Source: Acinetobacter sp. CFCC 10889 (lineage in GTDB: Bacteria; Pseudomonadota; Gammaproteobacteria; Pseudomonadales; Moraxellaceae). Taken from it: a stretch of DNA of 64,000 nt. The stretch lies in the NCBI RefSeq assembly GCF_003268395.1, contig NZ_LQXQ01000007.1, positions 1 to 64,000 on the forward strand. Reading direction: 5' to 3'. The position numbers and the translations under genes were made by a program. The notes below the pieces were generated by a model, which saw nothing but the letters and a program-made list of their open reading frames with translations, ran no database searches and was not told where the DNA came from. Below, piece by piece: positions 43,664-53,120 of the stretch. Within the stretch, counting starts at the first letter, position 1. Every line of letters begins with the position of its first letter.

Positions 43664-45351
43664 AAGAGGGCTTTCGTCAAAGTATGGCTTGGCTTCATAC
43701 ATGGACAGGTTTAGTTGTTGGTTGGGTTTTGTTTTTTGTATTTTTAACGGGCACAGCAGGTTATGTTCAAATTGAACTGACACGCTGGATGCAGCCTGAA
43801 CAAGCTTTACAGTCCAATGTATTGGTTTCTGAAAAAGAACAGGTTGATAAAGCCTATGCGTATTTAATGCATCATCCTGAAGCACAAACAGCTGAACGTT
43901 GGGGGATTAACCTACAAACCAATCAACGTGGTGCAGATGCATTTGCAGTGAATTGGAGCTTGCCACCAAAAGAAGAAGGACAACGGGGTAAGTATCAGAA
44001 AGAAGTGCTTGATGTTTCATCGGGTCAACCTATTTCAGAGCAAATTAAACCACGTGAAACGGGTGGTGGTTTTACACTTTATCGTATGCATTATGCTTTG
44101 CACTATATTCCTTATGATTGGGGTATTCGGATCGTAGGCATTTGTACGATGTTTATGTTTGTTGCCATTATTTCGGGCATTATTACCCATAAAAAAATAT
44201 TTAAAGATTTCTTTACCTTTAGACCCGCCAAAGGTCAACGCTCTTGGTTGGATGCGCACAATGTCATTAGTGTGATTGCTTTACCTTTTTATATCATGAT
44301 CACCTATAGCGGTTTAATTTTCTTTGCCAATGCTTATATGCCTTTGGGTGTGCCAATCGTGTACGGCGCAGGTGAAAAAAATACAGACCGTTACTATGCA
44401 GAACTATATCCGAGTTTTCGGAACAATGATCATGCTATCGCTTCTCCAAATATGGGAGAAATTAAGCAGCAATTTGTCCCTATTCAACCTTTGCTTGCAT
44501 CAGTACAACAACAATGGGGCGGGACTGATAAAGTCAGTCAAGTCAACTTTTACCCTGATCAAGGTAAAACACCTGCAAAAATTGAATTCTACCAAACGGG
44601 TAGTGACACGATTGCAAGAAAACGAACATCTTTAAGTTTTGATTTATATACAGGTCAAAAGATTGTTCAGGAAAAGTCCAATGAAGATAAAGCACCAATG
44701 GTCTTTGGTACAACAGTACTGGGATTACATGAGGGCTTATTTGCATCACCATTTGTACGTATTTTATATGTGCTGACAGGACTTTTAGGCACAGCCATGA
44801 TTGCAACAGGTTTAGTGCTGTGGACAGTCAAACGCCGACCAAAACAATTAAAGTCAAACCGAATGAGCTTTGGGCATGCACTTGTTGAACGCTTAAATAT
44901 TGCCATGATTGCAGGTTTACCTCTTGCCATCGCGGTGTATTTTTGGGCAAATCGTTTGATTCCTAGCGACTTTGCCAGCCGTGCCAATTGGGAAGTGCAT
45001 TGCTTATATATCACGTTATTGTTGAGTTTTGTTTATGCCTTGAGTCGACCCATTGTCCGAGCTTGGATTGAGATATTGGCTTTTGCTGCTTTGGCTTATT
45101 TATTGTTGCCTATCCTTAATTTTATTACGACAGATCGTCATTTGGTTGTATCACTGCGTCATCAAGATTTCGCTTTAGCCAGTATAGATTTGGGATTTAT
45201 TTTCCTTGGGGTCATCTTTGCGTGGGCAAGTTATCGCGTGTGGAGCAAGCGGGATTCTATTTTAAAACCTGTTGTTAAAAAAGCCAAAAAACCACGTGTT
45301 GCTCAGACAGATGATGTGACTGAAATTCCGCGTTCAGAGGAGTTGTCATGA
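43660..45351 (+). CDS. PepSY-associated TM (PiuB-like) membrane protein
   Basis: About 563 residues, from the ATG overlapping the preceding gene's stop, with GGGGAG as ribosome site. It has four main PepSY-TM helix regions: WLHTWTGLVVGWVLFFVFLTGTAGY near the N-terminus, GICTMFMFVAIISGIITHKKIF, the SLSFDLYTGQ periplasmic PepSY part, and LHEGLFASPFVRILYVLTGLLGTAMIATGLVLW. Conserved His residues in the helices suggest heme-b binding and ferric-siderophore reduction, as proposed for PiuB-type proteins (inference). A second membrane domain fills the C-terminal 130 residues. Confidence 0.87.
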   Translation: MKEGFRQSMAWLHTWTGLVVGWVLFFVFLTGTAGYVQIELTRWMQPEQALQSNVLVSEKEQVDKAYAYLMHHPEAQTAERWGINLQTNQRGADAFAVNWSLPPKEEGQRGKYQKEVLDVSSGQPISEQIKPRETGGGFTLYRMHYALHYIPYDWGIRIVGICTMFMFVAIISGIITHKKIFKDFFTFRPAKGQRSWLDAHNVISVIALPFYIMITYSGLIFFANAYMPLGVPIVYGAGEKNTDRYYAELYPSFRNNDHAIASPNMGEIKQQFVPIQPLLASVQQQWGGTDKVSQVNFYPDQGKTPAKIEFYQTGSDTIARKRTSLSFDLYTGQKIVQEKSNEDKAPMVFGTTVLGLHEGLFASPFVRILYVLTGLLGTAMIATGLVLWTVKRRPKQLKSNRMSFGHALVERLNIAMIAGLPLAIAVYFWANRLIPSDFASRANWEVHCLYITLLLSFVYALSRPIVRAWIEILAFAALAYLLLPILNFITTDRHLVVSLRHQDFALASIDLGFIFLGVIFAWASYRVWSKRDSILKPVVKKAKKPRVAQTDDVTEIPRSEELS

Positions 45352-45695
45352 GCATTGTGTCGATCAATATTTTAACCACGCTATTTCTGAGCTATATCGG
45401 ATTATTCGCTTTGAATCTTTCAATGGAACGCAATGCAAAATTGGTTTTAAAAGCACCATTGTCTTTGAAAAAAAATCAGATCATCAAAGTTTTGGGATGG
45501 AGTTTTCTAGCACTTTCATTATTGCACTGTATCTGGGCATGGGGAATCTCTATAGGCATTGCTGCATGGTTTGGTGTGATTACGCTCATCGCTGGCATCA
45601 TCGTCTTTATTCAATCTTATCAAGCACGATTGAATTTAAATTTATCAAGTATGGCTTTTTTGATTGTGATTGGATTGCAATTTTTTCGACTGTAA
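45348..45695 (+). CDS. DUF3325-like membrane protein
   Basis: A 115-residue protein with about four hydrophobic helices and the LSMERN and LGWSFLALSLL segments of DUF3325. It starts within the PepSY stop (ATGA overlap). The DUF3649-PepSY-DUF3325 trio is a recurrent iron-uptake companion set; its own function is unknown. Confidence 0.8.
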   Translation: MSIVSINILTTLFLSYIGLFALNLSMERNAKLVLKAPLSLKKNQIIKVLGWSFLALSLLHCIWAWGISIGIAAWFGVITLIAGIIVFIQSYQARLNLNLSSMAFLIVIGLQFFRL

Positions 45696-45709
45696 ATGAG
45701 TGAGTTTTT

Positions 45710-46918
45710 ATGAGTGATTCAACGGTAGATGTAACAAAGAAGCATCTTTCTTTTGGTCGAAAATTGAAATATGGGATTGGCTTTTCTTTATTGATTGTGT
45801 TGATTATTGGGGGGATGTATTGGAAAAAGATCTCCAATAAACCCAAAGAAGAATATAGCCAATGGAGTAAGCCTGTTCCTGTACGTATCGTCCCTGTACA
45901 GCGCAATAACTTAGATGTTGAAATTAAAGCCATTGGTACCGTTGTCCCTGTCCATACTGTGAATGTGCAAAGTCAAGTTTCAGGGGTATTGCAACAGGTT
46001 CATTTTAAAGAGGGGCAATGGGTGAAAAAAGGGCAATTGCTTGCTCAAATTGATCCTGCACCATTTACAGTGGCTTTGGCACAGGCTGAGGGTACAAGAC
46101 AGCAAAATCTTGCACAACTGCAAAGTGCAGAAAATGAGCTTAGTCGTTATCAATTATTATTTAAGCAAGATTCTATTGCAAAGCAACAAGTTGAACAACA
46201 GCAAGCTTTGGTAAATCAGCTTAAAGGGCAAATCCAATCCAATCGTGCACAGGTTGATGCAGCAAAACTACAATTGTCGTATAGCAAAATTTATTCACCG
46301 ATTGAGGGACGTGTTGGTTTTAAGCAAAAAGATGTAGGAAACTTGATTCAAGCCAATGAAAGCACTGCTTTGGTGACCATCACGCAAGTTCACCCGATCT
46401 ATGTGCAGTTTGCCATCGCTGAGAATCATCTCGCAGGATTACGTGAAACCTTAAAATCAGGTCAACAGGTCAAAGTCAGTGCATGGGACAAAGCTGAACA
46501 GCAGCAGCTCGCAGTGGGTCATGTGCAAGCTTTGGACAATCAAATAGATGTTAGTACAGGGACTTTAAAGCTAAAGGCGACATTTGATAATCGTGATGAT
46601 CGCTTATTTCCAAATCAATTTGTCAATGTTCGTTTAAATGCACAGACCATTCAGAATGCTGTCAGTATTCCGAGTGATGCCGTTCAGCATGGTGCAAAAG
46701 GCACGTATGTTTATATCATCAACAAAGACCATAAAGCCGAGGTTAGAAGCCTAAAATTAGGTTTAAGTAGCAATGGTCAGATCGAAGTTTTAGCAGGTTT
46801 AGACGGTACTGAAAAAGTGGTACTTGAGGGAATTGACCGACTTTCAGATGGTAAAGAAGTTCAAATTATTTCTGATGAGCAAAAACATCGTCCTGTAACG
46901 GAATCTGCTACTGGATAA
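45710..46918 (+). CDS. mdtA: RND efflux periplasmic adaptor (MdtA-like)
   Basis: A 402-residue membrane fusion protein. An N-terminal anchor (YGIGFSLLIVLIIGGMYW) is followed by the lipoyl half-motifs VNVQSQVSGVLQQVHFKEGQWVKKGQLLAQIDP. A coiled-coil hairpin spans about residues 115-185, then IYSPIEGRVGFKQKDVGNLI and the barrel domains. It connects the RND pumps with the outer-membrane factor. The gene order adaptor, two RND pumps, outer factor is that of mdtABC-type loci. Confidence 0.9.
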   Translation: MSDSTVDVTKKHLSFGRKLKYGIGFSLLIVLIIGGMYWKKISNKPKEEYSQWSKPVPVRIVPVQRNNLDVEIKAIGTVVPVHTVNVQSQVSGVLQQVHFKEGQWVKKGQLLAQIDPAPFTVALAQAEGTRQQNLAQLQSAENELSRYQLLFKQDSIAKQQVEQQQALVNQLKGQIQSNRAQVDAAKLQLSYSKIYSPIEGRVGFKQKDVGNLIQANESTALVTITQVHPIYVQFAIAENHLAGLRETLKSGQQVKVSAWDKAEQQQLAVGHVQALDNQIDVSTGTLKLKATFDNRDDRLFPNQFVNVRLNAQTIQNAVSIPSDAVQHGAKGTYVYIINKDHKAEVRSLKLGLSSNGQIEVLAGLDGTEKVVLEGIDRLSDGKEVQIISDEQKHRPVTESATG

Positions 46919-46921
46919 ATC

Positions 46922-49900
46922 ATGAATATTTCAAGGTTCTTTATTTTACGTCCAGTGGCGACAACACTTCTGATGTTGGCATTGCTAGTGAGTGGTCTGC
47001 TTGTTTGGCGAATGCTTCCTGTATCTGCGTTACCGCAAGTGGACTATCCAATTATTCAGGTGTATACCTTTCAGCCGGGTGCAAATCCAGATACTGTGCA
47101 ACGAACCATTACTGCACCACTTGAACGTGAAATGGGGAAAATTGCAGGCTTAAAACAGATGTCCTCCAATAGTTCAGTTGGGGCATCTGTGATTACATTG
47201 CAGTTTGATCTCCGTGCTGAATTGGGTGTCGTTGAGCAAGAAGTCCAGTCTGCATTAAGTACTGCGAGCAGTAAATTACCGAGTGATTTACCTACGCCAC
47301 CGATTTATCGCAAAGTCAATCCTGCTGATGTTCCTGTGATCACCCTTGCGATTAGCTCAGAAACTTTATCTTTAACGACCGTGTACGACATGGTGGATAC
47401 TCGAGTTGCGCAAAAGCTGTCGCAATTGACAGGTGTAGGAATGGTCAGTCTTGCTGGTGGACAGCGACCAGCAATCCGAGTGCAAATGAATCCAACTGCA
47501 TTAGCAAGTTATAAAATGAGTGCTGAAGATGTTCGATCTGCCATTCATTCTGCCAATGCAAATCAGCCAAAAGGTAGTTTTGATGGACCATTTCGTAGCA
47601 CAATGTTGGATGCTAATGATCAGATTCGTTCAATTGCGGATTATGAAGCTTTAATTCTTCGTTGGAATAATGGAGCACCCATTCGCCTTAAAGATGTTGC
47701 GACCATTATCGAAGGTAGTGAAGACCGTTATATGGCAGCATGGGCAGACAGCCAATCTGCAATTTTAGTGAATGTGCAACGTCAACCGAATGCTAATGTG
47801 ATTCAGGTTGCTGATCAAATTAAACAGGTTTTACCTGAGCTACAACAGAATCTCCCTGACAATGTCAAAATTCGTATTTTGACTGATCGAACTGAAAGTA
47901 TTCGTAGTTCGATTCATGATGTGCAAAAAGAATTGGTTTTTGCAGTATGCCTAGTGGTGATGGTGACATTTTTATTCTTAAGAAATCTCTCTGCCACCAT
48001 TATTCCAAGTATTGCTGTACCGCTGTCGATTATCGGTACATTTGTTTTGATGCACTTTCTAGGTTTTTCAGTCAATAACTTAACCCTCATGGCGCTGACC
48101 ATTGCCACAGGTTTTGTCGTTGATGATGCGATTGTGATGTTGGAAAATATTGCCCGACATCGAGAGTCAGGCGAAAGCTTGTTACAAGCGGCACTCAAAG
48201 GTTCACGAGAAATTGGTTTTACCCTGATTTCACTGACCATATCGTTAATCGCCGTTCTCATTCCTTTATTGTTTATGGGCGATGTCGTGGGGCGTTTATT
48301 CCATGAATTTGCCGTGACTTTAGCAGCGGCTATAGCATTATCCCTCGTCGTTTCTCTCACGCTTACTCCGATGATGTGCGCTTATTTACTTAAAAATACG
48401 AAACACACGGCTTCACGTAGCCGATGGAGTTTGGATTGGGTGATTCAGCAATATGGCAAAGGTTTAGAATGGGTATTTAAACACCAAATTTTCACTTTAG
48501 CAGTGATGCTGAGTACAGTCATCTTGGCAGGAGTCATGTATTGGATGATTCCAAAAGGCTTTTTCCCTGTACAAGACAGTGGCGTGATTCAGGTCGTGAC
48601 AGAAGCACCTGATGATATTTCGTTCCAAGCCATGAGTGAACGTCAACAGGCTTTGGCACAACAAATTTTAAAAGATCCTGCGGTTGAAAGTTTGTCCTCC
48701 TTTATTGGCATTGATGCTAATAATCCGAAGCTCAGTAATGGTCGAATCCTGATTAATCTGAAACCTTATGCTGAACGTGATCCCGCATCACAAGTGATGA
48801 CTCGTTTGCGAGGAGAATTTAATCAGATCAAAGGTATTCAAGGCTGGATGCAGCCTGTGCAAGAGCTGAGTATTGAAGATAAAATTAGCCGAACACAATA
48901 TCAGTTGAGTCTTACTGCAACTCGCAGTGCAGATTTAGAGCAATGGACACCTATTTTAGTCGATGCTTTGCGTAAACAAGCTGAATTTGCTGATGTGACC
49001 AGTGATGGTGGCGGATTGGGCTTACAAGCTTTTATTGATGTCAATCGTGATGCAGTAGCACGTTTAGATTTAAATATTGAAGACATTAGTTTAGCGCTGC
49101 AAAACTTGTTTGCACAAAGACAAATTGCCACTTTATACACGCAGTCGAACCAATACCGCATCGTGTTGGAACTCGCTCCAGAGGCGACACAAGGTTTTGA
49201 TGCTCTCGCACAAACTTATATCCACAATAAAAATGGTGAACCGATTCTACTCAGTTCAGTGGCAACAATTGTTCAAAAGCGTGTACCGATTCTGCTACAA
49301 CAACAATCACAATTTCCAGCCAATGGGGTGTCATTTAATTTAGCACAGGGCGTGGCATTGGGTGATGCAATTCAGGTGATTCATCAAGTTGAACAGCAAC
49401 TGAATTTGCCGATCGATGTCAAAGTGAAATTGCAAGGTGCTGCGGCAGCCTATGAAAATTCAAAACAACATACATTCTGGTTAGTGATTGCTGCGATTGT
49501 CACTATGTATATCGTATTGGGAATTTTGTACGAAAGCTTTATTCATCCTATTACCATTCTTTCGACTTTACCCTCAGCAGCAATTGGAGCTTTACTCGCC
49601 TTGTTTATGGTCAATCGACCTTTAGACATGATCGCTTTAATTGGCATTATCTTGTTGATTGGTTTGGTGAAAAAAAATGGCATCATGATGGTGGACTTTG
49701 CCTTAGCTGCTCAGCGCAATGAGGGTTTATCACCTCAACAGGCAATTCATCAAGCAGCACTCATGCGTTTCCGTCCTATTTTAATGACGACACTCGCAGC
49801 GTTGGTTGGGGCAATTCCATTGATGTTGGCATCAGGTGCAGGAGCAGAGCTGAGGCAACCGCTTGGCATTGTCATGGTGGGGGGATTGTTGCTTAGTCAG

Positions 49901-50017
49901 GTTCTGACACTCTTTACTACACCAGTGGTGTATTTGTTTTTCGATCGCTTACAGCAGTCATTTAGCCAATCAGATACAAGCTCATTTGTAAGTGATGATG
50001 TTGGGAGAGAGTCTTGA
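46922..50017 (+). CDS. mdtB: RND efflux permease 1 (MdtB-like)
   Basis: A 1031-residue RND transporter with twelve helices and two large periplasmic loops. ISRFFILRPVATTLLMLALL is helix 1. Proton-relay Asp residues lie in TGFVVDDAIVMLENIARH (helix 4), with the partner Lys in helix 10-11 (IGLVKKNGIMMVDFAL). Its homologue follows directly, as in the MdtB2C heterotrimer of E. coli. Confidence 0.93.
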   Translation: MNISRFFILRPVATTLLMLALLVSGLLVWRMLPVSALPQVDYPIIQVYTFQPGANPDTVQRTITAPLEREMGKIAGLKQMSSNSSVGASVITLQFDLRAELGVVEQEVQSALSTASSKLPSDLPTPPIYRKVNPADVPVITLAISSETLSLTTVYDMVDTRVAQKLSQLTGVGMVSLAGGQRPAIRVQMNPTALASYKMSAEDVRSAIHSANANQPKGSFDGPFRSTMLDANDQIRSIADYEALILRWNNGAPIRLKDVATIIEGSEDRYMAAWADSQSAILVNVQRQPNANVIQVADQIKQVLPELQQNLPDNVKIRILTDRTESIRSSIHDVQKELVFAVCLVVMVTFLFLRNLSATIIPSIAVPLSIIGTFVLMHFLGFSVNNLTLMALTIATGFVVDDAIVMLENIARHRESGESLLQAALKGSREIGFTLISLTISLIAVLIPLLFMGDVVGRLFHEFAVTLAAAIALSLVVSLTLTPMMCAYLLKNTKHTASRSRWSLDWVIQQYGKGLEWVFKHQIFTLAVMLSTVILAGVMYWMIPKGFFPVQDSGVIQVVTEAPDDISFQAMSERQQALAQQILKDPAVESLSSFIGIDANNPKLSNGRILINLKPYAERDPASQVMTRLRGEFNQIKGIQGWMQPVQELSIEDKISRTQYQLSLTATRSADLEQWTPILVDALRKQAEFADVTSDGGGLGLQAFIDVNRDAVARLDLNIEDISLALQNLFAQRQIATLYTQSNQYRIVLELAPEATQGFDALAQTYIHNKNGEPILLSSVATIVQKRVPILLQQQSQFPANGVSFNLAQGVALGDAIQVIHQVEQQLNLPIDVKVKLQGAAAAYENSKQHTFWLVIAAIVTMYIVLGILYESFIHPITILSTLPSAAIGALLALFMVNRPLDMIALIGIILLIGLVKKNGIMMVDFALAAQRNEGLSPQQAIHQAALMRFRPILMTTLAALVGAIPLMLASGAGAELRQPLGIVMVGGLLLSQVLTLFTTPVVYLFFDRLQQSFSQSDTSSFVSDDVGRES

Positions 50018-53000
50018 AATTACTCTCAGCTTTTATTCATCGACCTGTTGCAAGTGTGCTAATTGCCATTGCAATTGTACTATTAGGTGTTTTGGCATAT
50101 TTGCGCTTACCTGTTGCAGCCTTGCCCCAAGCAGATATTCCAACCATTGTGGTGCGGGCAAGTTTACCCGGTGCAAGCCCTGAGAGTATGTCTGCTACAG
50201 TAGCAACACCACTGGAACGTGCCATGATGGGCGTGTCTGGGGTGAAAGCCATTAACTCGTCAAGCAGTCAAAGTTCAGCGCAAGTGGTGCTACATTTTGA
50301 TTTGGCAACAGATATTAATGAAGCCGCAAGAGAAGTACAAGCCGCCATTAATGCTGCAATGTCTCAGTTACCCTCAGGTATGCCAAGCCCACCTGAATAT
50401 TTCAAAGTTAATCCAAGTCAAAGTCCTATTTTCTATTTGGCATTGAGCTCACAGCATTTATCGGCAGGTAAATTATACGAAGTTGCCAGTGATCTGCTAC
50501 AACCTAATTTGGCACAAGTGAGTGGGGTGGGGGAAGTCTCGATTGACGGTGCTTCTATGCCCGCTGTGCGGATTACCTTAAATCCCAATGCTCTGATTTC
50601 ACAAGGGGTAAGTTTAGAACAGGTGCGTGAAGCGATTGTTAAAAGCAATCGTACACAAGCACTCGGTGTGATTGAAACTGAGCAATTACGTTGGCAAGTG
50701 GCACTTTCAAACCAATTAAAAACAGCTGAAGAATTTGCCAATCTTCCTATTCATAAAAGTGCTCAAACGATTGTACGGTTAAAAGACGTTGCAGAGGTTC
50801 AAGATTCAGTAGAAAACCGTTATGTCAGTGGTTTTCATAATGGTCAAGCTGCGGTCATTATTAAAATTAGCCGACAACCCAATGCCAATACAGTTGCAAC
50901 CATTGAGAAAATTAAACAAAGATTGCCTGAATTACAAATGATGATGCCTGAGGATGCAAAACTCACCACAGTAATGGATGGTTCGAAAATTATTCGGGCA
51001 GGTTTGGACGAAGCACGAGAGACCTTATTATTTTCGATCATTTTAGTGGTGATTGTGGTGGCTTTGATGCTTGGGCGAGTACGAAGTGCATTGGTGTCTG
51101 CTGTTGCTTTGATTGTGGTGTTGATTGGTGCAAGCAGTTTGGTGTATTTGGCAGGGTTCTCACTGAATAATTTGTCGATTATGGCGGTCATTGTTGCCAT
51201 TGGGCTTGTCGTTGATGATGCAATCGTGGTGCTTGAAAATATTGAGCGTCATATTGAACAAGGTGAGCAACCCATTCAAGCTGCTGTAAAGGGGATTCAG
51301 GAAGTCGGTACAACCTTGATTGCTATGAATTTAGCTTTGGTGGTGATCTTTATTTCTATTTTGTTTATGGGCGGTGTGATTGAGCGTTTATTTAGAGAAT
51401 TTTCTTTAACTTTAGTGTTCATCGTTATTTTATCTGTTGTCATTTCTTTAATATTTACACCAAGTTTATCGGCACGTTGTTTGAAACCATTGCCAAACGA
51501 TCAAGCTCAAACTTTATATCAATATAGTCATCGTTGGATGCAGAAGCTTAATCAGGCTTATATCACCTCATTAAAATGGATGCTCAGACACAGTTATCTG
51601 GCGATTTTATTGTGGATCAGTGCAATCGCAGGTTCTGTTTATGTGTATCAGACTTTGCCTAAACGTGTATTACCTGAGCAAGATACAGGGCAAGTTGATG
51701 CATTTATTCGGGGCGATGATGGATTCTCATTTCAAATTATGCAGCCCAAAATTGCGGCTTTTAGTGCGTACTTATTAAAAGATCCTGCTGTGCAAAATGT
51801 CGTAGGTACATCAGGAGGTTCAGGTGGTACAACCAATTCATCTTTGATGGTGAGTTTAAAACCTAAAGCAGAACGCGATGGTCAAAGTGCGCATGATGTT
51901 GTCGAGCGTTTGAAACAAAATGCGCCGTGGCAGGCAGGCGCAATTTTTTCGGCACGTGTAAAACAGGAACTTGAACTTGATGATCCATTTGGTGGTAGTG
52001 GTCAGGATTATATGTTGCTTTTGCAATCTGACAATGTGGCTTTGTTACGTGAATGGGTACCTAAAGTTGCTTTGGCAATGCAAAAACTACCTCAACTTGA
52101 AGAGGTTGAATCCATGGGCGATGAAGGTGCACAACACGTAACGCTTGATATTGACCGTGAGGCTGCTCAACGCTTAGGGGTAAATATAGAAAGTATCGCC
52201 GGTGTATTAAATAACTCATTTTCACAGCGTCAAATTTCAACGATTTATGATCAAACACAACAGTTTCATGTGGTGATGGAAGTCGATAAACGCTTTACTG
52301 AACAACCTGAATCATTAGCGCATATCCGCGTACCCAATCAGCACGGTGAATCAGTTCCACTGAGTAATTTTGCCACATGGTCTTATGGTATCAGCAATGA
52401 TCGAGTTTACCGCCGTAATCAATATGCAGCGATGGGCATTGGTTATGTGGTTAAACCTGAATATAGCAATGAACAAGCCGATGCTGCGATTCGTTCAGTT
52501 TTACCTGAAGTCATATTACCAAACGAAATATTTATGACCAGTGATAAAGAGGCAGAAGCCCAAAGTCTACAAAGCGGATTAACTACACCTGTACTGATTT
52601 TAGCGGTGATCTTGTTGATTTATATTGTTCTAGGCGTGACTTATGAAAGCTTGGTACATCCTTTTACGATTTTATCCACCATCCCCGCAGTTGCCTTAGG
52701 GGCATTATTAACGCTATGGACATTTGGTTTTCATTTTAGCTTAATCGCTTTGTTGGGCATGTTTTTACTGATTGGTGTAGTGGTGAAAAATGCCATTCTG
52801 CTTATTGATTTTACTTTGAAGGAAAGGCGGGCAGGAAAATCAGCTAATCAAGCCATATTATCAGCTGCGGAACTACGGTTTAGACCCATTTTAATGACCA
52901 ATACCGCAGCGTTATTAGGTGCTATTCCATTGGCACTCAGTTGGGGCGAAGGTGCTGAATTACGTCAGCCTTTAGGTGTCGTGATCGTAGGTGGTTTGGC

Positions 53001-53106
53001 GCTTGGGCAATTACTCACCTTATATACCACACCTGTGTTGTATCTAGTTTTAGAAAAAAGTGCTGAATTTTTTAAAAAATCGAAAAAAGTGCATGTAATT
53101 GGTTGA
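50014..53106 (+). CDS. mdtC: RND efflux permease 2 (MdtC-like)
   Basis: A 1030-residue RND transporter that starts with TTG overlapping the preceding stop (TTGA), so translation is coupled. LLSAFIHRPVASVLIAIAIVLLG is helix 1, IGLVVDDAIVVLENIERHI holds the proton-relay Asp pair, and VVKNAILLIDFTLKERR is helix 11. Tandem non-identical RND pumps with one adaptor suggest a mixed trimer. In E. coli MdtABC is one of the pumps linked to catecholate siderophore (enterobactin) export, which fits its place in this island. Confidence 0.92.
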   Translation: MKLLSAFIHRPVASVLIAIAIVLLGVLAYLRLPVAALPQADIPTIVVRASLPGASPESMSATVATPLERAMMGVSGVKAINSSSSQSSAQVVLHFDLATDINEAAREVQAAINAAMSQLPSGMPSPPEYFKVNPSQSPIFYLALSSQHLSAGKLYEVASDLLQPNLAQVSGVGEVSIDGASMPAVRITLNPNALISQGVSLEQVREAIVKSNRTQALGVIETEQLRWQVALSNQLKTAEEFANLPIHKSAQTIVRLKDVAEVQDSVENRYVSGFHNGQAAVIIKISRQPNANTVATIEKIKQRLPELQMMMPEDAKLTTVMDGSKIIRAGLDEARETLLFSIILVVIVVALMLGRVRSALVSAVALIVVLIGASSLVYLAGFSLNNLSIMAVIVAIGLVVDDAIVVLENIERHIEQGEQPIQAAVKGIQEVGTTLIAMNLALVVIFISILFMGGVIERLFREFSLTLVFIVILSVVISLIFTPSLSARCLKPLPNDQAQTLYQYSHRWMQKLNQAYITSLKWMLRHSYLAILLWISAIAGSVYVYQTLPKRVLPEQDTGQVDAFIRGDDGFSFQIMQPKIAAFSAYLLKDPAVQNVVGTSGGSGGTTNSSLMVSLKPKAERDGQSAHDVVERLKQNAPWQAGAIFSARVKQELELDDPFGGSGQDYMLLLQSDNVALLREWVPKVALAMQKLPQLEEVESMGDEGAQHVTLDIDREAAQRLGVNIESIAGVLNNSFSQRQISTIYDQTQQFHVVMEVDKRFTEQPESLAHIRVPNQHGESVPLSNFATWSYGISNDRVYRRNQYAAMGIGYVVKPEYSNEQADAAIRSVLPEVILPNEIFMTSDKEAEAQSLQSGLTTPVLILAVILLIYIVLGVTYESLVHPFTILSTIPAVALGALLTLWTFGFHFSLIALLGMFLLIGVVVKNAILLIDFTLKERRAGKSANQAILSAAELRFRPILMTNTAALLGAIPLALSWGEGAELRQPLGVVIVGGLALGQLLTLYTTPVLYLVLEKSAEFFKKSKKVHVIG

Positions 53107-53120
53107 GGGAAATAGGAAAT

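Noticed and set aside
44035..45014. Minus-strand frames inside the PepSY gene and similar antisense frames in copA, RND and nir genes
   Set aside because: They are antisense shadows of well-supported genes with no family features, ribosome sites or operon context.
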